Assembly: GCA_934095805.1 (NCBI GenBank)
Contig: CAKOKV010000011.1
Coordinates: forward strand, 1-12,999
Length of the DNA stretch: 12,999 nucleotides
DNA from: an uncultured Bacilli bacterium
GTDB taxonomy: Bacteria > Bacillota_I > Bacilli_A > RF39 > UBA660
Direction: 5' to 3'
How positions within the stretch are numbered: the stretch's first letter is position 1; the number at the start of each line of letters is the position of its first letter. The translations under genes and the position numbers were made by a program. Positions 7,871-12,999 of the stretch are shown in pieces. The notes under the pieces are model-generated. The model worked only from the letters and a program-made list of their open reading frames with translations, was not told the DNA's origin and ran no database searches.

Positions 7871-8470
7871 TTATGATATTACTTTTCTGTCATCCCAAGC
7901 TTTTGATATCATAATTGGATCTAAATACTCTATATCTGTTCCCATTGGAAGTCCATATGACAATCTTGAAACTTTTACATCAAATTTTTCTAATATTTTT
8001 TGTAAATATTGAGATGTTATTTCACCTTCTATTGAGGGATTTAAAGCTATTATTATTTCTTTTATTTCTTTGTTTATTCGCTTATTAACTAAATCTGAAA
8101 TATTTAAATCTTCAGGATTTTTTCCATCTATTGGTGATATAAGACCATTTAAGACATGATAATTTCCTTTATATTTTCCTGTTTTTTCTATAAAAAATAC
8201 ATTTTTAGAATCTTCAACTATACAAATTGTACTTTTATCTCTAGATGCATCAGCACACACTTCACATATTTCCTCATCACTTAAACAACCACAAATATTA
8301 CAAATTTTAATATTTTTTTTAAAATCTAGAAGTGATGCAGCTAATGCTTCAATTTCATCCTCTTCTTTTTCATATAATGAATAAACATATCTTTCAGCTG
8401 TTTTTTCTCCTACTCCTGGAAGTATGGTTAAGTTATTAACTAAATTTTGAAAACTTTTTGGAAGTGCCAT
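7871..8470 (-). CDS. recR: Recombination mediator RecR
   Basis: This 199-residue RecR forms ring-like clamps with RecO/RecF that help load RecA on gapped DNA. Domains: a helix-hairpin-helix around LPGVGEKTAER (17-27), a zinc site C57-C60-C69-C72 in the canonical spacing, a Toprim domain from about 80 (CIVEDSKN through ALNPSIEGE), and a C-terminal Walker-B-like LSYGLPMGTDIEYLD. Length equals B. subtilis RecR (198 aa). The frame extends nine codons upstream to ATG 8497 inside ebfC, but the ATG at 8470 gives the family N-terminus. Its best ribosome site, GGGAGG within the last ebfC codons, is about 14 bases away, rather long. The ebfC stop lies 4 nt upstream, so reinitiation after ebfC is plausible. 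dnaX-ebfC-recR is one of the most conserved bacterial gene trios. Confidence 0.98.
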   Translation of the reverse strand: MALPKSFQNLVNNLTILPGVGEKTAERYVYSLYEKEEDEIEALAASLLDFKKNIKICNICGCLSDEEICEVCADASRDKSTICIVEDSKNVFFIEKTGKYKGNYHVLNGLISPIDGKNPEDLNISDLVNKRINKEIKEIIIALNPSIEGEITSQYLQKILEKFDVKVSRLSYGLPMGTDIEYLDPIMISKAWDDRKVIS

Positions 8471-8474
8471 TTTA

Positions 8475-8786
8475 TTATAAAAGGCCTCCCATACCATTAG
8501 TATATTTTCCTAATTTTTTATCTTTTGTTGATTTTATTTGTTTAAGTATATCATTAACTCCAACTTGAATCATATCTTCCAGCATTTCGCTGTCTTCTAA
8601 AATTTGATTGTTTTTGATTTTAATAACATTAATTGTATTATTTCCCTTTCCTTCAATTAATACATAATCATTTTCATATTTAAATGTAGTATTTTCTATT
8701 TCTTTTGTAATTCTTTCAATATCTCCTTGTAATTTTCTTGCTTGTGCCATCAAACTTTGCATATTCATATTCATCATTCCTTTCAT
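8475..8786 (-). CDS. ebfC: EbfC/YaaK family nucleoid-associated protein
   Basis: This 103-residue YbaB/EbfC-family protein (B. subtilis YaaK, 107 aa) is a small dimeric DNA-binding protein of the nucleoid; its exact role is unsettled. Signs: a Met- and Gln-rich N-terminus (MKGMMNMNMQSLMAQARKLQ), a coiled helix, a VLIEGKGNNTINVIKIKN-type sheet, and a C-terminal helix ending in GKYTNGMGGLL. The start at 8786 shares ATGA with the dnaX TGA, a classic coupled junction. A second candidate, ATG 8768, has AAAGGA about nine bases upstream and would give a protein six residues shorter. The Met-rich start leaves the choice open. Its last codons carry the only ribosome-like site for recR. Confidence 0.95.
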   Translation of the reverse strand: MKGMMNMNMQSLMAQARKLQGDIERITKEIENTTFKYENDYVLIEGKGNNTINVIKIKNNQILEDSEMLEDMIQVGVNDILKQIKSTKDKKLGKYTNGMGGLL

Positions 8787-10408
8787 TCTACTATTATACA
8801 ATCTTTTCCAAATAATGTCTCTGCAGTATTTTCTATTTTTGTATTTGATTTGTGTTTGATTTCTTCTTCTTTTTCTTCTATGTATTCATATTTTTTTCCA
8901 GAATCTATATTCTTCTTATATTCTTTAAGAATTGCCGTGTATTCTTCGTTATTTACAGCTATAACTGAATATTTTTTCCCAAAAACTTTTTTTAATAAAT
9001 CTTGAATTTCTTCCATTTTGTTTTCAAATAATACTATGTCAAAATTATTTTTAAATGTAAAAAGAACATTAGTTTCAGTTACAATTTGTGGTGTTGCCTT
9101 CAGCAATAAATTTACTAGCGAATTATATTCTTTAATTGATAAGTATTCTTTTAATTTTTCATAGTTATTTATAAAATTATTTTTTAATTCTTTACTTGGT
9201 CCGCAAAAAACATTATTAATTTTTATTCGCTTATTTTCATTTTTATCTGATGTATTATTTTTTACGGTACTATCGGGGATTGGCATTATTATTTGTTTAT
9301 TTTTTGTTTGTATTTCATTCTCATTTTTTTCTTCAGTATTATTAACCATTAAACACATTTTTAAAAAAGAAATTTCTGTAATAATTTTTTGATTATTTGT
9401 TCTTTTTAACTCATTGATTAATGTAAATAATTCTTCAGATAATTTTTCACAATAATCTAGTTTTATATTTGAAAAATCTAACAATTTTCTTTCATATTCT
9501 TTTTCAAAATAATTATCAGTATTATTAAAAATTATTATATTTCTTACTAATAATTGTATTCTTTCACATATATTAATAAAATTCTTTCCTTCTTCATAAA
9601 AACTATTTATTAATTTTAATGTTTCTTTTATATTTCCAGATGTTATACATTTAAATAATTCTAATTCTTTTTCCTCACTAATATCTCCAATTAGGTTATA
9701 AATATCATCAATTGATATATTATCTTTTTCAAGTGAGATTGCCTGATCTAACATATTTATTGCATCTCTTAGTCCTCCATCACTTAGTTTTGCAATTAGT
9801 TTTATTACATCCTCACTTAAATTTTTATTTTCCTGTTGAAGAATATATTTTAATCTGTTTTCTATTTGAGTGTTTGTAATCTTCTTGAAATCAAATTTTT
9901 GACATCTTGATATAACTGTTGAAGGAATTTTATTAAATTCTGTTGTTGCCAAAATAAAAATAACATGTTTTGGAGGTTCCTCTAATGTTTTTAAGAGTGC
10001 ATTGAATGCACTTGTCGAAAGCATATGTACTTCATCTATAATATATACTTTATATTTTAAATGCACAGGCATTAATTTAACATTATTTCTTATTTCTCTA
10101 ATTTCATCTACACCGTTATTGCTAGCTGCATCTATTTCTATTATATCTATTTCCTCATCAATATTTGTTAAACAATTATTACAATGATTGCATAAATCTC
10201 CGTCCTTAGTTTCAAGGCAGTTTACAGCTTTTGAAAATATTTTTGCAATACTTGTTTTTCCTGTGCCTCTTGGACCACTAAATATATATGCATGACTAAC
10301 TTTTTCATTTATAATGCTGTTTTTTAGTATTTTTACTACTACTTCTTGGCCTACAACATCGCTAAATGTTTTTGGTCTATATTTACGATACAAAGATATA
10401 TATTCCAT
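8783..10408 (-). CDS. dnaX: DNA polymerase III subunit gamma/tau
   Basis: This 541-residue clamp-loader ATPase links the replisome core to the helicase. Seen: the MEYISLYRKYRPKTFSDVVGQ start; Walker A GPRGTGKT at 45-52 (K51); a zinc module C64, C73, C76, C79; Walker B IIDEVHML (D125, E126); sensor/arginine-finger SRCQ at 167-170; domain III to about 350; then a linker rich in Asn, Lys and Glu and a tau-specific C-terminal domain (about 400-541). Length is close to B. subtilis DnaX (563 aa). I saw no convincing slippery site plus stem for a shorter gamma form. The ATG at 10408 has a very strong GGGGAGG five bases upstream, so expression may exceed that of its neighbours. It lies 42 bp after tadA and overlaps ebfC at ATGA. 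Coding of tau together with delta' (holB) in the same cluster is the B. subtilis arrangement in compact form. Confidence 0.98.
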   Translation of the reverse strand: MEYISLYRKYRPKTFSDVVGQEVVVKILKNSIINEKVSHAYIFSGPRGTGKTSIAKIFSKAVNCLETKDGDLCNHCNNCLTNIDEEIDIIEIDAASNNGVDEIREIRNNVKLMPVHLKYKVYIIDEVHMLSTSAFNALLKTLEEPPKHVIFILATTEFNKIPSTVISRCQKFDFKKITNTQIENRLKYILQQENKNLSEDVIKLIAKLSDGGLRDAINMLDQAISLEKDNISIDDIYNLIGDISEEKELELFKCITSGNIKETLKLINSFYEEGKNFINICERIQLLVRNIIIFNNTDNYFEKEYERKLLDFSNIKLDYCEKLSEELFTLINELKRTNNQKIITEISFLKMCLMVNNTEEKNENEIQTKNKQIIMPIPDSTVKNNTSDKNENKRIKINNVFCGPSKELKNNFINNYEKLKEYLSIKEYNSLVNLLLKATPQIVTETNVLFTFKNNFDIVLFENKMEEIQDLLKKVFGKKYSVIAVNNEEYTAILKEYKKNIDSGKKYEYIEEKEEEIKHKSNTKIENTAETLFGKDCIIVE

Positions 10409-10450
10409 ATTTTCCTCCCCTTTAATTATATCAAATTTTTATATATTATA

Positions 10451-10858
10451 CTATCTTTTGTATTTAAAGAATTCCGTTAGTTCATTATAAAATTCGTTAT
10501 ATTCTTTACATACAATTTTATTGAATTTTATTGTTACTTTTGATTCCTTGTTTGCATTCAATATATAATAAACTTTTTTTATTCTTGCTTCATTTATAAC
10601 ATCAATACACATTTGGCAAGGATATAATGTAACATATAGTTCACAATCGTTTAAATTCCAGGTTTTAAGTCTTTTTGCCGCCTTTTTAATAGCTAATATT
10701 TCTGCATGTGCTGTTGGATCATGTTTTTTTATTTTACTATTATATGCTTTTGATATTATTTTATTATTTTTTGTTATTATACATGAAACAGGCACCTCTT
10801 CATTTTTAAGTGCTTTTTTATTTAACTTAACTAATTTTTCTATTATTTCCGTTTTCAT
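10451..10858 (-). CDS. tadA: TadA-like tRNA adenosine deaminase
   Basis: This 135-residue zinc deaminase converts A34 to inosine in the tRNA-Arg(ACG) anticodon in characterised TadA. Active-site residues are present: H51 and E53 in HDPTAHAEI, and C81 and C84 in PCQMC; N40 matches the substrate-contacting Asn before the active site. It is short compared with B. subtilis (161 aa) and E. coli (167 aa). The stretch after the zinc cysteines (ARIKKVYYILNANKESK) lacks the glycine-rich, acidic segment usual in TadA, and the VPVGA-type strand reads VPVSC, so specificity is less certain than the fold. ATG 10858 is preferred over TTG 10864 because AGGTG lies seven bases before it. Its place just upstream of dnaX matches B. 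subtilis, but here the SRP RNA precedes tadA instead of lying between tadA and dnaX. Confidence 0.87.
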   Translation of the reverse strand: MKTEIIEKLVKLNKKALKNEEVPVSCIITKNNKIISKAYNSKIKKHDPTAHAEILAIKKAAKRLKTWNLNDCELYVTLYPCQMCIDVINEARIKKVYYILNANKESKVTIKFNKIVCKEYNEFYNELTEFFKYKR

Positions 10859-10892
10859 ATACAAACACCTTTTCGTATTTTAATATAAATAA

Positions 10893-10968
10893 AATGTGCA
10901 CACAAGATTAAAAGCTTAAGGCTGCTGTCTTCCAACTCTGACCTGGTTCACTAAACCTTGTTGCACAT
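10893..10968 (-). ncRNA. ffs: Small bacterial SRP RNA (4.5S / scRNA-like)
   Basis: The minus strand carries the helix-8 core of SRP RNA: GAACCAGGTCAG, then a GGAA tetraloop (10933-10930), then GACAGCAGCC and TTAAGC, aligning with the E. coli pattern GGTCAG...GGAA...AGCAGCC. The ends pair: GTGCA-ACAAG (10966-10957) with CTTGT-G-TGCAC (10906-10896), one bulged G, giving a terminal stem of 10 to 12 bp. The molecule is about 75 nt, the short form without an Alu domain, unlike the 270-nt scRNA of Bacillus. It binds Ffh and targets membrane proteins to FtsY/SecYEG. A promoter lies directly upstream. The 3' stem is followed by ATTTTATTTATA, a weak terminator, so some transcripts may continue into tadA. 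Confidence 0.93.
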
Positions 10969-10972
10969 GTAT

Positions 10973-11001
10973 ATATTATCATAAGTTATATTCTTTTACA
11001 A
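10973..11001 (-). promoter_or_regulatory. Promoter of the SRP RNA
   Basis: TTGTAA (11001-10996), a 17-bp spacer and TAATAT (10978-10973) form a good housekeeping promoter (each box 4/6, ideal spacing). It ends about 6 nt before the 5' end predicted from the RNA's terminal stem (about 10967). The agreement of promoter position and RNA end is the main support. It probably also feeds tadA and the genes after it. Confidence 0.7.
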
Positions 11002-11060
11002 TAATAATTTTATTTTTTTGTTAAGAATTTTTATCTGTGTTATTTTTGTTATTTATTGTA

Positions 11061-11076
11061 TGTTCCACGTGAAACA
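11061..11076. other. parS-like site 1
   Basis: TGTTCCACGTGAAACA matches the B. subtilis consensus TGTTNCACGTGAAACA exactly. It is the copy nearest the SRP RNA, about 60 bp upstream of its -35 box, so ParB spreading could reach that promoter. Confidence 0.9.
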
Positions 11077-11289
11077 TTGTTAATAACTTTTTAAATGTTA
11101 TCAATTATAAATCTTATTATGTTATATTAAATATCTTGTTAATATTTTTTATTATTTTTATATTCATATTAGTATTCCATATGTAATATTAATGTTGTAT
11201 TGTTAAAAATAATAGGTTTACCCATTTCTAGCAAAGTTATTATAATTTTTTAGTTGCTTTAGTCCTAATTTAAAATATTTCATTTATAA

Positions 11290-11305
11290 TGTTCCATGTG
11301 GAACA
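11290..11305. other. parS-like site 2
   Basis: TGTTCCATGTGGAACA has ATGT at the centre instead of ACGT and C/G at the fifth pair of the arms. Against TGTTTCACGTGAAACA it has three differences. The arms TGTTCC/GGAACA pair perfectly. Confidence 0.78.
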
Positions 11306-11442
11306 TTATTTAATTTTAGTTTAAATGTGTATTATAAATTTTATTCTTTTTTAATTAATTTATATTATATGTTAATCGTTAGTTAATATTAAATTGTTTT
11401 TTAGTTAAGTATTCTCTATAATTATTTTTTTTCTGTTAATAA

Positions 11443-11458
11443 TGTTCCACATGGAACA
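11443..11458. other. parS-like site 3
   Basis: TGTTCCACATGGAACA is the reverse complement of site 2, with the core CACATG. It is preceded by GTTAATAA like sites 4 and 5. Confidence 0.78.
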
Positions 11459-11595
11459 TTATATAATTTTGAGTGAAAACTATTCTTTTAATGCATATAT
11501 ATTTATATCTTATATTTTTATTATAAAACTTTATAAATCAATTTTAGAAATAGATAATTAAGCAATATAAATATTTTATATTATAGTGTTAATAA

Positions 11596-11611
11596 TGTTT
11601 CACGTGAAACA
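11596..11611. other. parS site 4 (perfect consensus)
   Basis: TGTTTCACGTGAAACA is the perfect palindromic parS sequence, identical to the canonical site shared by most bacteria with chromosomal ParB. Confidence 0.95.
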
Positions 11612-11710
11612 TTATAAAAAAATATTTTTTTACTCTATCATAAATAATCCTATTATTTAAATTATTAAAACAAAAAATAAATATTTTTTAAATAGTTTAA
11701 TTGTTAATAA

Positions 11711-11726
11711 TGTTCCACGTGGAACA
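11711..11726. other. parS-like site 5, inside a 30-bp perfect palindrome
   Basis: TGTTCCACGTGGAACA has perfect symmetry. The symmetry continues into both flanks (TTAATAA before, TTATTAA after), making 11704-11733 a 30-bp perfect palindrome, the longest in the window. Confidence 0.87.
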
Positions 11727-11808
11727 TTATTAATTGTTTTGATTGGTTAACATCCAAAATAATATATTTAAAAATCAAAATCAAAATTTTATGCTAATAG
11801 ATATACTA

Positions 11809-11824
11809 TGTTTCACGTGGAACA
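11809..11824. other. parS-like site 6
   Basis: TGTTTCACGTGGAACA has the canonical CACGTG core and one arm of each type. On the minus strand it reads TGTTCCACGTGAAACA, the same as site 1 in reverse orientation, although its right flank repeats that of site 1 in direct orientation. Confidence 0.9.
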
Positions 11825-11866
11825 TTGTTAATAACTTTTTTTTGATATTCTATATTAATTTAAAAT

Positions 11867-11882
11867 TATTTCCCGGGAAATA
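11867..11882. other. Noc-binding-site-like palindrome
   Basis: TATTTCCCGGGAAATA is identical to the 16-bp Noc-binding sequence known from B. subtilis (core ATTTCCCGGGAAAT). Symmetry extends to 26 bp (11862-11887). Noc is a ParB paralogue that binds such sites, attaches to the membrane and blocks cell division over the nucleoid. Only this copy was seen in the window. A run of CCCGGG is striking in such AT-rich DNA. It could alternatively be a hairpin or the operator of another regulator. Confidence 0.75.
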
Positions 11883-11896
11883 ATTTTTTTAATAAT

Positions 11897-11924
11897 AAAA
11901 AATGTTCCACATGGAACATTTTTT
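11897..11924 (-). terminator. Terminator of gyrA, overlapping parS-like site 7
   Basis: Eight bases after the gyrA stop lies a perfect 12-bp stem with a 4-base loop: six A, TGTTCC, ATGT, GGAACA, six T (minus strand). This has the form of an intrinsic terminator and is symmetric, so it could work in both directions. The stem's GC content is low. The same bases hold parS-like site 7 (11903-11918, TGTTCCACATGGAACA on the plus strand). Confidence 0.6.
11903..11918. other. parS-like site 7
   Basis: TGTTCCACATGGAACA is identical to site 3 and lies in the arms of the putative gyrA terminator. Its AT flanks (A6/T6) differ from those of the other copies, which suggests selection for a hairpin with a T-run. 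Confidence 0.75.
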
Positions 11925-11932
11925 ATTTTTGT

Positions 11933-12999
11933 TTATTCTGATTCTTCAATTTCATTTTCTTTTTCTAAAATTGATATTGAAGCAACCTTATTATCCTCTT
12001 TAAGATTTATTAGTCTTACACCTTTTGTTACTCTGCCCATTTGTGATATTGAATTAACATCCATTCTAATTATTACTCCATTTTCAGTTATAATCATTAG
12101 ATCTTTTTCATTATCAGTTGATTTAAATCCTACTATTTTGCCGTTTTTATCAGTAATATTTAATGTCTTTACACCTTTACTTCCTCTTTTTGTTTCTCTA
12201 TATTCGTCCATAGAAGTTTTCTTACCGTAACCATTTTCAGTAACTACTAATAACATTTTTCCTGGTTCAGACACTTCAGTACCAACACATATGTCATTTG
12301 ATAAATTAATTCCTCTAACTCCTGAAGCTGTTCTTCCCATTATTCTTATTTCTTCTTCATTGAATCTTGCCATTCTTCCGTTTGATGAACACATAAATAT
12401 TTGATCATTACCTGTTGTTTTCTTTACTGATATTAACTCGTCATTATCTTTTAAAGTAATTGCAATTTTTCCGCTTTGTCTAATATTATCAAATTCGCTT
12501 ATTAAAGTTCTCTTAATTAATCCGTTTTTAGTACTAAAAAGCAAACATTTGTATGTATCTTTTTCACTTATTGTTATCATTGTGTTGATTTTTTCATCTT
12601 TTTCTAGTGATAATATATTAACGATAGGTAAACCTTTTGCTGTTCTTGAAAATTCTGGAATTTTGTATCCTTTTAGTCTATATACTTTTCCTTTATTTGT
12701 GAAGAATAATAAGTAGTCATGTGTATTTAGTGAAATTAACTGTTCTACGAAGTCTTCTTCAGTTGTAGTCATTCCTTTTATACCAACTCCGCCTCTATTT
12801 TGTACTTTGTATGTATCTTTTGGAATTCTTTTTATATAATTTTTATTTGTTAAAGTTATTATTATATCTTCTTGTGGTATTAAAGATTCATCTTCAATAT
12901 ATTCTATTGCTGTATTATCAATTTTTGTTCTTCTTTCATCTCCGAATTTTTCTTTAATCTCAAGCATTTCTTTCTTAATTATATCTAATACTTTTTGTT
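11933..12999 (-). CDS. gyrA: DNA gyrase subunit A, C-terminal part (runs off right edge)
   Basis: The visible 354 residues are the end of GyrA; the frame stays open to base 12999, so the 5' part is outside. The visible part opens with KVLDIIKKEMLEIKEKFGDERRT, the tail of the breakage-reunion domain, and continues into the C-terminal beta-pinwheel that wraps DNA for negative supercoiling. Several blades are recognisable from repeated R-x-x-(K/S)-G-(V/L) turns (RTAKGLP, RTASGVRG, TKRGSKGVK, RVTKGVR). The GyrA box, usually QRRGGKG, reads QNRGGVG here, which keeps Q, R, GG and G but changes two positions; this still favours GyrA over ParC. The acidic tail (ENEIEESE) is typical of GyrA. An ATG at 12967 is internal, not the start. 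A terminator-like palindrome follows the stop. gyrB and oriC are expected just to the right. Confidence 0.95.
   Translation of the reverse strand, partial: QKVLDIIKKEMLEIKEKFGDERRTKIDNTAIEYIEDESLIPQEDIIITLTNKNYIKRIPKDTYKVQNRGGVGIKGMTTTEEDFVEQLISLNTHDYLLFFTNKGKVYRLKGYKIPEFSRTAKGLPIVNILSLEKDEKINTMITISEKDTYKCLLFSTKNGLIKRTLISEFDNIRQSGKIAITLKDNDELISVKKTTGNDQIFMCSSNGRMARFNEEEIRIMGRTASGVRGINLSNDICVGTEVSEPGKMLLVVTENGYGKKTSMDEYRETKRGSKGVKTLNITDKNGKIVGFKSTDNEKDLMIITENGVIIRMDVNSISQMGRVTKGVRLINLKEDNKVASISILEKENEIEESE

Larger units (their letters stand above)
11061..11918. repeat. parS: Array of seven parS-like palindromes
   Basis: Seven 16-bp copies fit TGTTYCAYRTGRAACA, centred near 11068, 11297, 11450, 11603, 11718, 11816 and 11910. 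Centre spacings are about 229, 153, 153, 115, 98 and 94 bp. Several share AT-rich flanks: GTTAATAA directly before copies 3, 4 and 5, and TTGTTAATAAC directly after copies 1 and 6. Copies 1 and 6 share a 20-bp identical stretch including the flank (11073-11092 and 11821-11840). ParB/Spo0J binds such sites, spreads as a CTP-dependent clamp and loads SMC near oriC. Sequence match is strong; function as a centromere is inferred. Confidence 0.9.
10979..11932. other. Gene-free intergenic region with centromere-like sites
   Basis: About 950 bp between the gyrA stop and the SRP RNA promoter. No frame longer than a few tens of codons has a ribosome site or looks like protein. The region is extremely AT-rich with long T tracts, and nearly all its C/G-rich spots are the palindromes listed separately (seven parS-like, one Noc-like). 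A small patch at about 11215-11265 (gtttacccatttctagcaaag) is the only non-palindromic stretch of mixed composition and I assign it nothing. No good DnaA boxes were seen, so this is not the origin itself. In B. subtilis this interval after gyrA holds rrnO and several genes. Confidence 0.85.

Noticed and set aside
8783..10408. Programmed frameshift in dnaX to make gamma
   Set aside because: A run of six A occurs in the linker (near 9260), but not as a standard A-AAA-AAG heptamer, and no clear stimulatory stem was found.
10425..10433. Extended -10 box (TGATATAAT) just before dnaX
   Set aside because: Its predicted start falls within the dnaX Shine-Dalgarno and there is no -35, so it would produce a message lacking most of its ribosome site.
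11160..11235. Short minus-strand frame starting ATGGGTAAACC near 11225
   Set aside because: Only about 18 codons, no ribosome site, no recognisable protein features.
10979..11932. Intergenic AT-rich region as the replication origin oriC
   Set aside because: No DnaA boxes or AT-rich 13-mer block were seen, dnaA/dnaN are not adjacent, and gyrA is upstream, so oriC should be further right.
1..12999. Mobile elements, CRISPR arrays, toxin-antitoxin or defence genes
   Set aside because: No transposase, integrase, spaced direct repeats or accessory genes were seen; all genes are housekeeping and syntenic.

Overview
The window is an AT-rich stretch of a Firmicutes-type chromosome, most like a Clostridia or Bacilli relative that forms spores or descends from spore formers. 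Every convincing gene lies on the minus strand. The order gyrA ... tadA / SRP RNA / dnaX / ebfC / recR / bofA-like / holB / ricT / trmN6 / rsmI matches the origin-proximal left-to-right order known from Bacillus subtilis, so oriC (dnaA-dnaN-recF-gyrB) should lie a few kb beyond the right edge. The genes would then be transcribed in the direction of fork movement. TGA is used as a stop (dnaX, trmN6) and Trp is TGG, which argues for genetic code 11 and against a Mollicutes code. SpoVT- and BofA-like proteins hint at sporulation ancestry. Species cannot be named from the sequence.

Layout, right to left (direction of transcription). (1) 11933-12999: 3' part of gyrA, cut by the window edge. (2) 10979-11932: about 950 bp with no gene, holding seven 16-bp parS-type palindromes (ParB/Spo0J centromere sites) and one perfect palindrome matching the B. 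subtilis Noc-binding consensus. (3) 10893-11001: SRP RNA with its own promoter. (4) 6854-10858: tadA, dnaX, ebfC, recR, a 58-codon bofA-like gene and holB, a replication/recombination/translation cluster with two clamp-loader subunits (DnaX, HolB). (5) 3939-6851: ricT, trmN6, rsmI and pth, RNA maturation, RNA modification and translation quality control, with genes overlapping or 1-2 nt apart. (6) 249-3936: mfd (transcription-coupled repair) and a spoVT-like regulator. (7) 1-168: the start of an unrecognised membrane protein with its own candidate promoter.

Tight spacing, overlapping stops and starts, and ribosome sites placed inside upstream genes suggest one or two long housekeeping operons from the SRP RNA to spoVT. 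Several starts were moved downstream of the longest open frame because ribosome-binding sites and family N-termini favour this (pth, rsmI, ricT, recR, ebfC, tadA).

The item most worth a second look is the parS array with an embedded Noc site between gyrA and the SRP RNA. In B. subtilis parS and Noc sites are scattered singly. Here they are packed into one 860-bp intergenic block, and one parS also looks like the gyrA terminator. I found no phage, IS, CRISPR or defence locus.
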